The translations under genes and the position numbers were made by a program. From Helicobacteraceae bacterium (GTDB taxonomy: Bacteria > Campylobacterota > Campylobacteria > Campylobacterales > SZUA-545), in NCBI GenBank assembly GCA_031268655.1, contig JAIRWX010000069.1, forward strand, positions 1 to 32,478: DNA of 32,478 nt, read 5' to 3'. Under the pieces are notes generated by a model that was given only the letters and a program-made list of their open reading frames with translations, was not told the DNA's origin and ran no database searches. This document shows, piece after piece, positions 9,530-21,143 of the stretch (position 1 is the stretch's first letter; every line of letters begins with the position of its first letter).

Positions 9530-11737
9530 CTATTGCTCCATCAACGCGGCAAACGAATCGAAATAGAGCGATCTCATCTTTGAACCCGATAAACTTACGC
9601 CGTTAATTATCAGGTTGTCTTCGGTTACCTTTCCGATCTGCTCGTAATTTAATCCAGACTGCGCGATCAGGCCCTCAAACGCCTCCTTCTTCTCGACGGC
9701 TACCTCGACAATCGCGCGCGAAAAACTTTCGCAAAACAGATCGCGCTCGTCGCTCAACGTAACCATGCCCTCGAAACCAAGCTCGCCGCGCAACGCCATT
9801 ATCGCCGTCGCGGCGGCGATTCCGCCGACGCTTACGTCGTGCGCCGCCAGCAGCAAGCCCTGTTGATTTGCGTTGATAACGCCGTCCCATAACAGACGTT
9901 CCGCGCCGAGATCGAGTTTTGGCGCTTTGCCCGCCGTTTTTTTGGCGAATATCTTCATATACAGCGATCCGCCGAACTCGCCGCGCGTTTCGCCAAGCAG
10001 ATAGACCGGACTTCCAATCTTTTTGAACGCCGCCGTAAGCGCCTTTTTGGGATCGTCCAACACGCCTACCGCCGCGATCGCGGGCGTTGGAAATATGCTT
10101 TTCCCCGCGCTTTCGTTGTATAGCGACACATTGCCGCTGACTACGGGCGTTTTCAGTTTCGCGCACGCCTCTTTGATCCCTTCGCACGCCTCTTTGAATT
10201 GCCACATCACTTCTGGATTCTCCGGATTGCCAAAATTAAGACAGTCGGTGATAGCAAGCGGCGTCGCTCCGCTCATAGCCACGTTGCGTCCCGCTTCGGC
10301 TACCGCCGCCGCCGCGCCCAGCCTCGGATCGATATAACAAAAACGCGGATTGCAATCGACGCTCAACGCCAGCGCTTTGTTATTTTCGCGGACGTAAATT
10401 AGCCCGGCGTCGCTCTCGCCGATTTTGGTAATCGAGCTTGCGCCGATCGTCGAATCGTACTGCTCGTAAATAAAACGTTTATCGGCTATTTCGGGGCAGC
10501 TTAACAGAGTTGTAAGCGCGTCGGTGGAAGAGGGCAGACTCGCGCCCTCCGCGTCGTCAAAAGCGGCGATCTCGTCAAGATAGGCGGGGCGCTTGACCGG
10601 GCGATCCAAAACGGGCGCGGAGTCTACGACAAGCCCTACGGGCAGATCGCCCGCAAGCTCGCCGCGCCAGAACAGCTCCATTCGCCCCGTATCCGTAACC
10701 TCGCCAATCACCGCCGCGTCAAGTTCGTATTTGCCAAACAACTTGACGACCTCCTCTTCGCGCCCCTTTTTCGCGCAGATTAGCATTCGTTCTTGCGATT
10801 CTGAAAGCATCAGCTCGTAGGGAGTCATTTTGGTTTCACGCGTCGGCACCTTGTCCAAATAGAGCCGCATTCCGCCGCCGCCTCGAGAAGCCATCTCAAA
10901 ACTGGAGCTTGCCAGACCCGCCGCGCCCATATCCTGAATGCCTACTATATAGTCGGTTTCAAATAGCTCCAAGCAGGCTTCCATCAACAGCTTTTCGGTA
11001 AACGGATCGCCAACCTGCACCGTCGGGCGTTTCGTTTTAGCGTTGTCTTCAAAGCCGTCTGAAGCCATCACCGCGCCGCCGAGCCCGTCGCGCCCCGTTT
11101 TGCTTCCAACGTAGATCGCCAGATTGCCTACGCCCTCGGAGCGTCCGTAGAAGATGCGATCTTTTTTGACTATGCCAAGGGTAAAAGCGTTGACCAGTAT
11201 GTTGCCGTTGTACGACTCGTCGAATATGGTTTCGCCGCCCAGCATTGCCACGCCGACGCAGTTGCCGTAGCCGCCTATGCCAGCCGACACGCCGCGCAGC
11301 AATCGGCGATGCAGTTCGCCGATCGCGCCCTTGTCCGTAATATCGCCGAAGCGAAGCGAGTTGAGATTTGCAACGGGTCTGGCGCCCATAGTGAAAATAT
11401 CGCGCAAAATCCCGCCCACGCCCGTCGCCGCGCCCTGATAAGGCTCGATAAAACTCGGATGGTTATGGCTCTCCATTTTGAATACCGCCGCGTAGCCGCC
11501 GCCAATATCGATCGCGCCCGCGTTTTCGCCCGGTCCCTGCGCCACCCATTCGGCCTCGGTCGGAAAGGCGCGGAGATATTTTTTGCTTGATTTATAGCTG
11601 CAGTGTTCGCTCCACATCGCCCCGATAACGCCCAGCTCCGTAAAATTGGGTTCGCGTCCTAAAATGCGTAGCGCCCGTTCGTACTCTTCGTTTGAAATTT
11701 TATGCGCTTTCAGTAGCGACTCTCTGTCCGCAAGCAT
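9530..11737 (-). CDS. purL: phosphoribosylformylglycinamidine synthase subunit PurL
   Basis: '[24 protein letters not shown]', '[54 protein letters not shown]', '[10 protein letters not shown]'; start revised to MLADRESLL. Confidence 0.96.
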   Translation of the reverse strand: MLADRESLLKAHKISNEEYERALRILGREPNFTELGVIGAMWSEHCSYKSSKKYLRAFPTEAEWVAQGPGENAGAIDIGGGYAAVFKMESHNHPSFIEPYQGAATGVGGILRDIFTMGARPVANLNSLRFGDITDKGAIGELHRRLLRGVSAGIGGYGNCVGVAMLGGETIFDESYNGNILVNAFTLGIVKKDRIFYGRSEGVGNLAIYVGSKTGRDGLGGAVMASDGFEDNAKTKRPTVQVGDPFTEKLLMEACLELFETDYIVGIQDMGAAGLASSSFEMASRGGGGMRLYLDKVPTRETKMTPYELMLSESQERMLICAKKGREEEVVKLFGKYELDAAVIGEVTDTGRMELFWRGELAGDLPVGLVVDSAPVLDRPVKRPAYLDEIAAFDDAEGASLPSSTDALTTLLSCPEIADKRFIYEQYDSTIGASSITKIGESDAGLIYVRENNKALALSVDCNPRFCYIDPRLGAAAAVAEAGRNVAMSGATPLAITDCLNFGNPENPEVMWQFKEACEGIKEACAKLKTPVVSGNVSLYNESAGKSIFPTPAIAAVGVLDDPKKALTAAFKKIGSPVYLLGETRGEFGGSLYMKIFAKKTAGKAPKLDLGAERLLWDGVINANQQGLLLAAHDVSVGGIAAATAIMALRGELGFEGMVTLSDERDLFCESFSRAIVEVAVEKKEAFEGLIAQSGLNYEQIGKVTEDNLIINGVSLSGSKMRSLYFDSFAALMEQ

Positions 11738-11843
11738 TGGCAAACCTCTATTCGCGCCCAATTCGGCGCGCAAAATAAGCTGGTATTTTAGCCAACGCGG
11801 ACTTGCCCGCCGCGTTTTAGAGCGGCCGCCGCGAGAATGATTG

Positions 11844-13217
11844 TTAACGTTCGTTCGCGGTCGTCTCCCGCTCGAGCGTGAGAGCTACGGCGACGCCGCC
11901 GCGCATCACCATAAAACTGCTAGGCTTGCCCGCGGCGACCGCCTCTTGCAACTGCGGCAGAGAATCTATCTCGCGTCCGTCGATCTGCACGATCACGTCT
12001 CCCGCCTCAAAGCCGCTTTTAGCCGCGAGACTAACCGCGTCCACGTCAAGCGTTACCACGCCGAGCGAGGTCTCCGCCATTCCCAGCCTCTCTCTCCATA
12101 GCGGCGTTAAGGTTTCAAAGGTGGCGCCTTCGTAATAGAGCGTTCGAGAAACGGTATTTCTGCCCGTCATTTCGAGCCTGCCCACGCGCAAAACCGCCTC
12201 GCGCAAGCGTCTGTCGCGCAAAAAGAGAAAAGTTATGTCTCGATCGGCGACGACGGCGGATAAAATCCGCTCAAAATCGGCTACGTTCGCTATCATCGCA
12301 TTGTCGGCAAGCAGAAGCAAATCGCCCTTTTTCAAACCTACGTCCGCCGCCGGCGAATGCGCTTCGACCGCCGTAATCACAACGCCGTCGTCTCTCCCGA
12401 AGTAACTTTTCATCTCCCGCGTGAGATCGGATACCGCCACACCTAACCAAGCGTCTTTTATATTGCCCGAACGCTCTATTCGCTCGGCGACGGCTTTAAC
12501 CCGTTCGATCGGCAGGAAAAATCCGCCTAGCGGCTCGCGCGATTGCGCGCCGAACGGATAGGTTGGCACGCCCGCGATCTCGCCGCGCGCGTTTACGATC
12601 ACGCCGCCAATGAAGCCGCCGTGAATACGCAGATCGCTCTGGATCAGACGATCGTCTTCCATCTGTCTGCCCAGCGCCGAAATCACGCCCATAGATACGA
12701 TCGGTTCGATGCCAAACGGATTGCCTATCGAAAAAACCAGATCGCCCGTCCGAATTGACGATATATCGGCAAAAACGGGTTCGGGCAGATTGTCGACAGC
12801 CACTTTCAACACCGCTATATCAAGAGATTGATCCGTACCTAACACTTTAGCGACAAGCGGTTCGGGGCGATCGGCGATCATCACTTTCAGCGTAGCGCGA
12901 TCTCGCGCGATCTTCGCGCTCGTTACGATCAGTCCGTCGCCTGAAATAATCGCGCCGCTTCCAAGCGACGCGCGCAATTTCTGAGCGCTAAGTTCAAGTT
13001 GAGGATATTGAAAATAGGGTCTAAACCACGGATCGTCGGCAAAGGGAGTTCCAACGCCCGTCTGATCGTCGTTCGCGCTCATAATATAGACCGCGTTTTT
13101 TGACGCGCGCTCCAACATCGAGGCGAAGGAGTCAAACAGCCGACCGCGCAGATCGACGTCTTCGGCGCTTAGGCAGACAACAAGCGGCGCAAACAACGCG
13201 CAAAATAAAAAACGCAT
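11844..13217 (-). CDS. HtrA/DegP-like periplasmic protein with two PDZ domains, catalytic residues substituted (pseudoprotease)
   Basis: Signal peptide; trypsin-like fold '[20 protein letters not shown]', '[12 protein letters not shown]', '[27 protein letters not shown]', '[25 protein letters not shown]'; two PDZ regions. Confidence 0.88.
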   Translation of the reverse strand: MRFLFCALFAPLVVCLSAEDVDLRGRLFDSFASMLERASKNAVYIMSANDDQTGVGTPFADDPWFRPYFQYPQLELSAQKLRASLGSGAIISGDGLIVTSAKIARDRATLKVMIADRPEPLVAKVLGTDQSLDIAVLKVAVDNLPEPVFADISSIRTGDLVFSIGNPFGIEPIVSMGVISALGRQMEDDRLIQSDLRIHGGFIGGVIVNARGEIAGVPTYPFGAQSREPLGGFFLPIERVKAVAERIERSGNIKDAWLGVAVSDLTREMKSYFGRDDGVVITAVEAHSPAADVGLKKGDLLLLADNAMIANVADFERILSAVVADRDITFLFLRDRRLREAVLRVGRLEMTGRNTVSRTLYYEGATFETLTPLWRERLGMAETSLGVVTLDVDAVSLAAKSGFEAGDVIVQIDGREIDSLPQLQEAVAAGKPSSFMVMRGGVAVALTLERETTANER

Positions 13218-14519
13218 CTACTCTCCGTTATAGATCAATCGGTGCGGCTTGCCAAAGAAAAATCCTTGCGAGTAATCCACGCCAAGATCGCGCACCTTTT
13301 CATATATCTCTTTCGTGGAAACGTATTCGGCGATCGTTTTCGCTCCGATGCTTTGCGCGAATTTAACCAGATTTCGCACGATCATCTCCGATCGTAAATC
13401 GCTTGTCAGATTGCAGATAAAGGCTTTGTCGATCTTGATAAAATCCAGATCGATGGCGAGCAGCCTCGCAAAATTTGAATGCTCCACGCCAAAATCGTCC
13501 GCCGCGATCAAAAATCCCATCTCTTTGAGCCTTGTAAGCTGACTGATATGCGAACCTATCGTCATACTTCGGACGCTCTCCACGATCTCGAGCGTAATCT
13601 GCGAAGCCGACAAGCCGTGTTTTTTAAGCCTAAAGGAGAGCATATCTTCTAAATAGCCCTCCTGGAAATCACTATCGGTTATATTGATAGAAAAATGAGA
13701 CTTTTTATTCTCAAAATACGCAAAAGACTGCATAATGATGGATTTCGTGATCGCGGTAAGAATGCCTGAAATCTCGGCGGCTTCCAAAAACAGATAGGGA
13801 TCGATTACCGCTCCGAACTCGTCGCGCATTCTGGCAAGACACTCGCAACGTTCCGCGACGCCGTTTACGTTATCGACGATCGGCTGATACCACGATTCGA
13901 TCGCCTCGTTTTCAATCGCCTGTCTGACTCGCGGAATCCAGTAGAGATTGCTTTTTTGTCGCTTGAAGGTATCCATTTCGGGCGTGTAAACCGCCAGTTG
14001 ATTTGGTCCCATAGCTTTCGCCTCTTGCAGCGCGATCATCGCGTAACCAAGCAGCAGATCGCTGCCTTCGCCGTAAGCTATGCCGATGGCGAATGCGATT
14101 CGGATCTCTATCTCTTCGTAAATAATGGCGCTTTGCGCGACAAACCCCAGAAGCTGCTTGGCGAACCGCTCGACCTGTTTTGGCTCTGGATTGTCGAACA
14201 GATAGACAAACTCGTCGCCCGCGAAACGATAGAGCGTCGCGTTGGACGGCAGATTGTAAAGCAAAATCGCCGCGACCTGACGAAGCGTGTAATCCGCTAC
14301 TTTTGTTCCGTAAACGGCGTTGATCGTTCCGAAACGGCTTAGATCCGCCACCAGCAACGCCTTCTGCCCAAACTTGTTCAGTTTTTCATTTAGCAGATGT
14401 TTATTGCGCAGTCCGGTCAACCGATCCGTTTCTCTCAGCCGCGCCGCCTCGCGGTCTTTCTGCGCCAGCTCCAGCCGCAGTCGCGCGATCTCCTCTTCAA
14501 GCGCGTCGTTACTCTGCAT
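13218..14519 (-). CDS. GGDEF-EAL domain protein (c-di-GMP turnover)
   Basis: 'LRNKHLLNEKLNKF', 'YRFAGDEFVYLF' (AGDEF), 'WYQPIVDNVNG...CECLARMRDE' (ECL), 'FSINITDSDF', 'ITLEIVES', 'AADDFGVEHSNFARLLAIDLDFIKID', 'KTIAEYV'; start revised to MQSNDALEEE. Confidence 0.92.
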   Translation of the reverse strand: MQSNDALEEEIARLRLELAQKDREAARLRETDRLTGLRNKHLLNEKLNKFGQKALLVADLSRFGTINAVYGTKVADYTLRQVAAILLYNLPSNATLYRFAGDEFVYLFDNPEPKQVERFAKQLLGFVAQSAIIYEEIEIRIAFAIGIAYGEGSDLLLGYAMIALQEAKAMGPNQLAVYTPEMDTFKRQKSNLYWIPRVRQAIENEAIESWYQPIVDNVNGVAERCECLARMRDEFGAVIDPYLFLEAAEISGILTAITKSIIMQSFAYFENKKSHFSINITDSDFQEGYLEDMLSFRLKKHGLSASQITLEIVESVRSMTIGSHISQLTRLKEMGFLIAADDFGVEHSNFARLLAIDLDFIKIDKAFICNLTSDLRSEMIVRNLVKFAQSIGAKTIAEYVSTKEIYEKVRDLGVDYSQGFFFGKPHRLIYNGE

Positions 14520-14763
14520 AGGGATTTTCCAAAGCGATAATTTTAGATTCAATCTGTCGCTTCAAACGGCTGTTGCCGTCGCTTAACGCCTCCAGAGCGG
14601 TTTTGTTGCGCTCCAGCTTCAGGCTGATTACGTATATCTCGTTGGCTATATATATCTTTGGGGCGAAGATCGCAAGACCAAGCGTCATAGCGAGCGCGAC
14701 GGGCAAAATAAACTGATCGACGCCGCGAGGCGGCGCGAACTCGTCAAAATCGTCAAAGCGCAT
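14509..14763 (-). CDS. small single-TM coiled-coil membrane protein (FtsL/DivIC-like topology)
   Basis: 'MRFDDFDEFAPPRGVDQFILPVALAMTLGLAIFAPKIYIANEIYVISLKLERNKTALEALSDGNSRLKRQIESKI'; start revised; overlaps downstream gene by 11 nt. Confidence 0.65.
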   Translation of the reverse strand: MRFDDFDEFAPPRGVDQFILPVALAMTLGLAIFAPKIYIANEIYVISLKLERNKTALEALSDGNSRLKRQIESKIIALENPYAE

Positions 14764-14861
14764 AGCAATCCTTTGGTTTGCAAAAAAAACGTTGTTTAAG
14801 ATCATATCAGAAAAACCGTGTTTCGCAAATAAACCGCAAACATATCCGCCGACGCGCCGCT

Positions 14862-15518
14862 TTAACGGCTTTTCGTTACGCCCCGCCTTTCGCACAAAGC
14901 GGCGATCGGACAGCGCGAACAGATGGGCGAAACGCTTTTGCAGATGGTCTGTCCAAACGCCACGAGCAGATCGTTTACGCCGCTCCAGCGATCGATCGGG
15001 ACTCTTGCGCGGATTGTCTTTTCCGTCTCTTCGGGCGTTTTCGTCCGCGCAAACCCCAAAATGTTGCTGATGCGATGCACGTGAGTATCCACGCAGACCG
15101 CGGGCGCGCCAAATCCCAGCGAGAGTACCAGATTAGCCGTTTTGCGTCCCACGCCCTTAAAACTCGTCAAGGTATCTATGTCGTTTGGGACGCGCCCGTC
15201 GAATTCGTCGATCAGGCGGGCGCAAATTTCTAAGATTCGCTTTGTCTTGTCGCGGTAAAAGCCTACGGGATAGATCGTTTCGGCGATCGTTTTCTCCGAA
15301 AGTTTGACCATCGCATAAGGCGTTTTGGCTAAAGCAAACAGCCTGCCGCTCGCTTTAGCGGTCGTTTCGTCTTTGGTGCGAAGACTGAGGATCGTGCCGA
15401 TTAACACCAGAAACGGATCGCTCGATTGCGTAGCGATCAAGGTAACGATTGGCGCGTTCCATTTGGGATACTCGCGCGCTAGAATATCCAGCGCCGCAAG
15501 ATAGTTTTGCGCGGTCAT
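14862..15518 (-). CDS. nth: endonuclease III
   Basis: 'LTSFKGVGRKTANLVLSLGFGAPAVCVDTHVHRISN' HhH-GPD, FeS loop 'CKSVSPICSRCPIAALC'; start revised to [10 protein letters not shown], overlapping upstream HK stop by 4 nt. Confidence 0.95.
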   Translation of the reverse strand: MTAQNYLAALDILAREYPKWNAPIVTLIATQSSDPFLVLIGTILSLRTKDETTAKASGRLFALAKTPYAMVKLSEKTIAETIYPVGFYRDKTKRILEICARLIDEFDGRVPNDIDTLTSFKGVGRKTANLVLSLGFGAPAVCVDTHVHRISNILGFARTKTPEETEKTIRARVPIDRWSGVNDLLVAFGQTICKSVSPICSRCPIAALCERRGVTKSR

Positions 15519-17272
15519 AAAAGCCCCTCTTTGGCAAGCGGCAGGATAATGTAAAAACACGCCCCCTTTTGCGCGTTGTAAACGCCGATTTTGCCGTCCA
15601 TATTGTCCTCTACGATCATTTTGCACATATAGAGTCCTACGCCCGTGCCTTTTCCGTTCTCTTTTGTGGTGAAATAAGGCTCAAAAACGCGATCCATCAG
15701 CTCCGCCGGCACGCCGCCGCCGTTATCCTCCACCTCCAGCCGCGCCATTTGATCGTCGCGCGTCAATCTTACGACGACGATTCGTTTTTTGCCGCGCGCG
15801 CGCCGCGTCAAAATCGCGTCCTTTGCGTTGTTGATTAAATTCAACACCGCCTGTCCCAGCTCGTTTTCGTAGCCGTAGCACCACAAAGGCTCGCCGGGGA
15901 TCTCGAAGCTGAAATCTATATCGTGGCTTTTTAGCTGTATTGCAATCAGTCCGATCGAGGTCTGTACGACTTTGGAGAGATCAAACGCCGCCTTCTCCTT
16001 GTCCGGTTTGAAAAAGTTGCGAAAGTCGTTGATTGTGGCGCTCATAAACCGCAACTGCCACATAGTTTTATCGACCGAATCTTTAATATACTCCTCGTTT
16101 AGCTGGTTGAACTTATGCGCGTCTAAAACATCCTGCACATACAGCCCGATCGCATTGAGCGGCTGCCGCCACTGATGGGCGATCGCGCCTATCATCTCGC
16201 CCATAGCCGCCATTTTCGACTGCTGCAGAAGAATCTTTTCGTGTTCGCTTTTGCTCTTTTCCGCCTTTAGCCGCCCGATCAGCGCCTCTTCGGCTTTGCT
16301 TTCTAATTCCAAGATCGTTTTTCGCCCTTTGCTTAATGCCGCGTTCTCCTCGCGCAGTATAATGCGGGAGATTTTCCAATTAACGTAACTTAAAATCAGC
16401 CAGACGGCGATAAGCCCGCCAAAGATCGGCGCAAGCCGCCGATAGGTTTCAAAATACGACGCGGAACAAACCATAAACATATTGTACGCGTCGATCGCGG
16501 CAAAGCTGAATATCCGCTTTTCGCCGTCGAAGTTTACGGAGGCGATTTGCAAGCCCCGTTTGAGCGACTTAAGCAAATGATCGGGAAGGACGCGCTCTTC
16601 GTAAGCGTTCTTTGATTCCGGCGCGCGCGCCAAAATCGCGCCGCTTTGAGAAAACAACCCGATCGCGTTTTTTCCGACGCCGGTTAACCGCTCGTATCGC
16701 TGCGCTATCGTTTTCAGGCTGAATTCGGCGATGGCGTATCCAGCCTCGTCGCCGTTTTCTTTGTAAAAAACGCGGGTAAAAAACACGGACCGCTCGCCGT
16801 CGGGACGCATGACAGGCTCGCTGATGCGAAAGCCGCTTGGCGCGGGGGGCGCGGCGATCAGCTTATTGATTGTCGCCTGATCTAAGATATTCTCCTTTTT
16901 CACGATAAAAACAGGCGTTTTATTTTGATCAAGCAAAATTCCGTTTTTTATCAGAGGATCTTCTTGCTGCCTCTCGCGCCATATATCTTCTAAGACGCGA
17001 GTCTCTTTGGTCGGCAGGTTAAAATATGCGCGGGATGCGCGATAAATCATATCGTCTATATCCGCAAACATCAGCTCGGTGTAAACCGTATAGACCATAA
17101 GCAGTCGATCTTGATCGGAGCGGTTTCTCTCGTTCTCCCGCGACAGAAGCGACATTCCAAAAACAATAAACATCAACCCCAAAAGAATCGCTTCGCCTAT
17201 GCAGCGCAGGCGGTGTTTGCGCTCGGGAGTCAACAAGGTTATCATCGGCACGCGGCGACCTCCAAAGCGCAT
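15515..17272 (-). CDS. membrane sensor histidine kinase with extracytoplasmic Cache-like domain
   Basis: H-box '[21 protein letters not shown]', N-box '[11 protein letters not shown]', G boxes 'VEDNGGGVP', '[21 protein letters not shown]'; start uncertain (17320/17272/17245). Confidence 0.92.
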   Translation of the reverse strand: MRFGGRRVPMITLLTPERKHRLRCIGEAILLGLMFIVFGMSLLSRENERNRSDQDRLLMVYTVYTELMFADIDDMIYRASRAYFNLPTKETRVLEDIWRERQQEDPLIKNGILLDQNKTPVFIVKKENILDQATINKLIAAPPAPSGFRISEPVMRPDGERSVFFTRVFYKENGDEAGYAIAEFSLKTIAQRYERLTGVGKNAIGLFSQSGAILARAPESKNAYEERVLPDHLLKSLKRGLQIASVNFDGEKRIFSFAAIDAYNMFMVCSASYFETYRRLAPIFGGLIAVWLILSYVNWKISRIILREENAALSKGRKTILELESKAEEALIGRLKAEKSKSEHEKILLQQSKMAAMGEMIGAIAHQWRQPLNAIGLYVQDVLDAHKFNQLNEEYIKDSVDKTMWQLRFMSATINDFRNFFKPDKEKAAFDLSKVVQTSIGLIAIQLKSHDIDFSFEIPGEPLWCYGYENELGQAVLNLINNAKDAILTRRARGKKRIVVVRLTRDDQMARLEVEDNGGGVPAELMDRVFEPYFTTKENGKGTGVGLYMCKMIVEDNMDGKIGVYNAQKGACFYIILPLAKEGLL

Positions 17273-17312
17273 TTTAACCAAGCTATGGAATAATCGTCGC
17301 TTTGGAGCGAAT

Positions 17313-19283
17313 ATGTTCAAACTGCACAGCGATTACGACGCGGCGGGCGATCAGCCGGAGGCGATTGAAAAGCTGACAAACTCGATTGCGAGCGGCAAAC
17401 GCTATCAGACGCTTCTTGGCGTTACGGGCAGCGGCAAAACCTTTACGATGGCGAGCGTGATCGAGCGGCTTCAGATGCCGACTTTGATCATGACACACAA
17501 CAAAACGCTCGCCGCGCAACTCTATCACGAGTTCAAAAGTTTTTTTCCAAGTAACAACGTTGAGTATTTCATCAGTTATTACGACTACTACCAGCCCGAA
17601 GCCTATCTGCCGCGTCAAGATCTGTTTATAGAAAAAGATTCGGCGATCAACGACGAATTGGAGCGTCTGCGGTTAAGCGCCACGGCGAGTCTGATGGGCG
17701 CGGACGACGTGATCGTAGTCGCTTCCGTCTCGGCAAACTACGGCTTGGGCAATCCCGAAGAATATAAGCAAATGGTCAGCCGAGTCAGGATAGGACAAGA
17801 GGCAAACCGACGCGAATGGTTGCTGGAGCTTGTCGAAATGGGTTACCGACGCAACGACGCCTATTTTGATCGCGGCTGTTTGCGCGTGCAGGGCGAAAGC
17901 GTCGATATTTTTCCGACCTACTTGGAGGCGGAGGCGATTCGCGTCGAGTTTTTTGGCGACGAGACGGAACGCATCCGTTATTTCAATCCCTACACGGGCG
18001 AGATGGGCGAAAGCGTCGATCGGATCGACATATTTGCCGCGAGCGCTTTCGCCGTAACCGCCGACAGACTCAAAACTGCGATCGCCACAATCGAGACGGA
18101 GCTTGAATCGCGGCTTATAGAGCTGGACGGCGCGGGCAAGGCGGTAGAGCGTCAGCGACTTAAACAGCGCGTCGAGTTTGATCTGGAGATGCTTAAAGCT
18201 ACGGGAGGCTGCAAAGGAATAGAAAACTACTCGCGCCATTTCACGCTCAAACAAGCGGGCGAAGCGCCATATACGATGATGGACTATTTTGCGATCAAGG
18301 GCAAGCCCTATCTTGTGATCGTCGATGAAAGCCACGTCAGTCTGCCGCAGTTTCGCGGAATGTTTGCGGGCGATCGCAGCCGCAAGGAGGTTTTGGTCGA
18401 ATACGGCTTTCGTCTGCCCAGCGCGCTGGACAACCGTCCGCTGAAATTCGACGAATTTATCGAAAAAGCGCCTTGCTATCTGTTTGTCAGCGCCACGCCC
18501 GCCGCGTGGGAGATGGAGCATAGCGCGACAATCGCCGAGCAGGTCGTCCGTCCGACGGGTTTATTAGATCCCGCGGTTGAGTTGAGCGACAGCGACAATC
18601 AGGCGGCGACCCTCTACGACGAGGCGAAAAAGGCGATCGCGCGGGGCGAAAGGATACTCGTTACCACTTTGACGAAAAAGATGGCGGAGGAGTTGCAAAA
18701 ACGTTATCTGGAGCTTGGTTTGCGCGCCAGATACCTGCACAGCGACATAGACGCGATCGAGCGCAACGAGATTATTAGATCGTTTCGCGCCGGCGAGTTT
18801 GATATGCTGATTGGCATCAACCTGCTGCGCGAAGGGCTGGATCTGCCCGAGGTGAGTCTTGTGGCGATCTTTGACGCGGATAAGGAGGGGTTTTTGCGTA
18901 GCGAAACCGCGCTGATACAAACGATGGGGCGGGCGGCGCGCAACCTGAACGGCAAGGCGTTGATGTTTTGCAAGAAGGAGAGCGAGGCGATGAAGGCGGC
19001 GATCGCCACGACAAAAACGCGGCGCGAAAAGCAGATCGCCTTCAACGAGGCGCATGGCATAACGCCCCGCGGCGTAGCCAGAAAGCTCGACGAAACCTTG
19101 CGTCTTGAAGATCGTCAGAAACTTCTCGATCTCAAAAAAGAACGGCTGATGAAAATGCCCTCTTCGGAAAAACAAAAACTGGTCAAGGAGTTAAGCAAGA
19201 AGATGCAGGCGGCCGCAAAGCTGTTGGAATTTGAGGAAGCCGCGCGTCTGCGCGACGAAATCGCGAAAATCCGCGCTCTTTGA
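17313..19283 (+). CDS. uvrB: excinuclease ABC subunit B
   Basis: '[18 protein letters not shown]', '[14 protein letters not shown]', '[42 protein letters not shown]', C-terminal UVR motif; start revised to MFKLHSDY. Confidence 0.97.
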   Translation: MFKLHSDYDAAGDQPEAIEKLTNSIASGKRYQTLLGVTGSGKTFTMASVIERLQMPTLIMTHNKTLAAQLYHEFKSFFPSNNVEYFISYYDYYQPEAYLPRQDLFIEKDSAINDELERLRLSATASLMGADDVIVVASVSANYGLGNPEEYKQMVSRVRIGQEANRREWLLELVEMGYRRNDAYFDRGCLRVQGESVDIFPTYLEAEAIRVEFFGDETERIRYFNPYTGEMGESVDRIDIFAASAFAVTADRLKTAIATIETELESRLIELDGAGKAVERQRLKQRVEFDLEMLKATGGCKGIENYSRHFTLKQAGEAPYTMMDYFAIKGKPYLVIVDESHVSLPQFRGMFAGDRSRKEVLVEYGFRLPSALDNRPLKFDEFIEKAPCYLFVSATPAAWEMEHSATIAEQVVRPTGLLDPAVELSDSDNQAATLYDEAKKAIARGERILVTTLTKKMAEELQKRYLELGLRARYLHSDIDAIERNEIIRSFRAGEFDMLIGINLLREGLDLPEVSLVAIFDADKEGFLRSETALIQTMGRAARNLNGKALMFCKKESEAMKAAIATTKTRREKQIAFNEAHGITPRGVARKLDETLRLEDRQKLLDLKKERLMKMPSSEKQKLVKELSKKMQAAAKLLEFEEAARLRDEIAKIRAL

Positions 19284-19360
19284 GAATTTTGAATCGCAAA
19301 AGCCGTCTTGGCGAACGAAAAAGATGGCGAGCGAATCTTGCGCGAGCGACGACGTTTGCG

Positions 19361-19972
19361 TTACGTCGCCGCGAAGTTGGTTAAAACCCGCAAGCCCGCG
19401 TCGTGGCTTTTTTCGGGGTGCGGCTGGATCGCGAAGATATTGCCGCTTTCAATCGCGCAGACAAATTCGTAGCCGTAAAAGGCGCGCGCGATTACGACGC
19501 TCTCGTCGCAAACGACGTGGTAGCCGTGGACAAAATAAAGGCGGACGCCGCTTTCGAGTCCGCTAAACAGCGGCGACGGACGAGTAAACAGCGTCTTGTT
19601 CCAGCCCATATGCGGAATTTTGATCGAATGCGCCGCTTTCAAAGGATCGAAGCGCCTGATCGTCCCTTTTAACAACCCAAGACCCAGCGCGTTTGGCGAC
19701 TCTTCGCTACGTTCAAACAGCAGTTGCAGCCCCAAACACACGCCCAAAAGCGGCTTGCCCGATTGCGCAAACTCTTTGATCGCCTTGTCCATACCGCTTT
19801 GTTTAAGGTGATCCGCCGCGTCGCCAAACGCTCCCACGCCGGGCAGCGCGGCGCGATCGCAAAGCGCTAATTCGCTTGGCTCTTTTACGATTTTCGCCTC
19901 CGCGCCGATTTTATTCAGCGAGTTCAGCAGACTTGCCAGATTACCCATTTTGTAATCAACGATTCCGATCAC
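19361..19972 (-). CDS. hisH: imidazole glycerol phosphate synthase subunit HisH
   Basis: 'MIGIVDYKMGNLASLLNSL', 'ALPGVGAFGDA', 'PLLGVCLGLQLLFERSEE', 'FAIQPHPEKSHDAGLRVLTNF'. Confidence 0.96.
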   Translation of the reverse strand: MIGIVDYKMGNLASLLNSLNKIGAEAKIVKEPSELALCDRAALPGVGAFGDAADHLKQSGMDKAIKEFAQSGKPLLGVCLGLQLLFERSEESPNALGLGLLKGTIRRFDPLKAAHSIKIPHMGWNKTLFTRPSPLFSGLESGVRLYFVHGYHVVCDESVVIARAFYGYEFVCAIESGNIFAIQPHPEKSHDAGLRVLTNFAAT

Positions 19973-20066
19973 GGCGCGATCCTAGGCGAATTTTAACCGA
20001 GATCGTAGCAAGGTTAAGCAAAATTAACATAGCATTCAGTTTTGTTTTTCTGGAGGATTAACGTTT

Positions 20067-20267
20067 ATGAAAAAAGAACTTCATCCGCAACTTATCGAGT
20101 GCACGGTCAGTTGCGCCTGTGGCAACACTTTCACGATTCAATCGACGAAAGAATCTATCCGTCTGGACATCTGCGACAAGTGTCACCCTTTCTATACGGG
20201 CAGCGAAAAGTCGGTGGACGCTACCGGGCGCGTTGAGAAATTTAACAAGAAATACGGCTTGGCGTAA
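20067..20267 (+). CDS. rpmE: 50S ribosomal protein L31
   Basis: '[45 protein letters not shown]', zinc-binding (C+) type; GGAGG RBS. Confidence 0.97.
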   Translation: MKKELHPQLIECTVSCACGNTFTIQSTKESIRLDICDKCHPFYTGSEKSVDATGRVEKFNKKYGLA

Positions 20268-20282
20268 TCGTAAGCCAAGCCG

Positions 20283-21125
20283 GTGTTAAGTCTAGTTCCC
20301 ACGCCGATTGGCAACCTTGACGACGTCAGCTTTCGCGCCATTGATCGACTGGCGAGCGCAGAGGTCTTCTTTTGCGAAGACGTCCGCGTAACAAAAAAGC
20401 TGTTGCGTCTGCTAGGCGATCGGCGCGGCGTTTCGTTTCGGTCTCGCCCTAGTTTTATATCGCTTCACAAGCGCAACGAAAAATTCGCCTTGCAAGCCCT
20501 TGATCGCGCCTTGTTTGATCGCCCCTGCGTCTATGTGAGCGACGCGGGTATGCCATGCGCGAGCGATCCAGGCGCGGCGCTGGTCGATTACGCGATAAAA
20601 AACGAGATCGCCTACGAGGTTCTGCCCGGCGCGAACGCGGCGGTAACCGCTTTCGCGGGGAGCGGATTTTCGGAGAGCAGATTTGTTTTTTACGGCTTTT
20701 TGGAGGCGCGTAAGGCGAACGCGAGAAAAGGCGAGCTTGAAGCGGCGCTGAAACTGCCTTTCGCGGTTATTTTTCATGAATCGCCGCGCAGGATTGAAGG
20801 TTTTGCCGCGCTGTTAGCCGATCTCGCGCCGGATCGAGAGATCGCGGCCTTCAAAGAGATGACCAAGCTGCACGAAAAGCGTTATATCGGTTTGGCGGGC
20901 GGATTTGCCAAAGCGCTTGAAACAATAAGCGTCAAAGGCGAATGGACAATCGCGATCGCGCCTCAAAATAGTCCGATCGCAAACCAAAACGAATGGCTGA
21001 TCGCCGAGCTGAGAAAGTTAAGCGCGCCGATCAGACCGCTGGCGAAAATTCTGGCGAAACTTAGCGGCGAAAAATCCGGCGTTTGGTACGAAAGACTGCT
21101 CCAAAAAGTAGGCGCGCAACGCTAA
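20283..21125 (+). CDS. rsmI: 16S rRNA (cytidine1402-2'-O)-methyltransferase
   Basis: 'LVPTPIGNLDDVSFRAIDRLASAEVFFCEDVRVTKKLL', 'VSDAGMPCASDPGAALV', 'VLPGANAAVTAFAGSG'. Confidence 0.95.
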   Translation: MLSLVPTPIGNLDDVSFRAIDRLASAEVFFCEDVRVTKKLLRLLGDRRGVSFRSRPSFISLHKRNEKFALQALDRALFDRPCVYVSDAGMPCASDPGAALVDYAIKNEIAYEVLPGANAAVTAFAGSGFSESRFVFYGFLEARKANARKGELEAALKLPFAVIFHESPRRIEGFAALLADLAPDREIAAFKEMTKLHEKRYIGLAGGFAKALETISVKGEWTIAIAPQNSPIANQNEWLIAELRKLSAPIRPLAKILAKLSGEKSGVWYERLLQKVGAQR

Positions 21126-21143
21126 CTTGCTACAATTGCCTAT

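Noticed and set aside
9675-10205. 176-aa minus-strand ORF
   Set aside because: Alternate frame within purL, Arg/Gly-rich, no domain support.
17673-18521. 282-aa minus-strand ORF
   Set aside because: Entirely antisense to uvrB; composition-driven shadow ORF.
18564-19175. 203-aa minus-strand ORF
   Set aside because: Antisense to uvrB; no recognisable motif.
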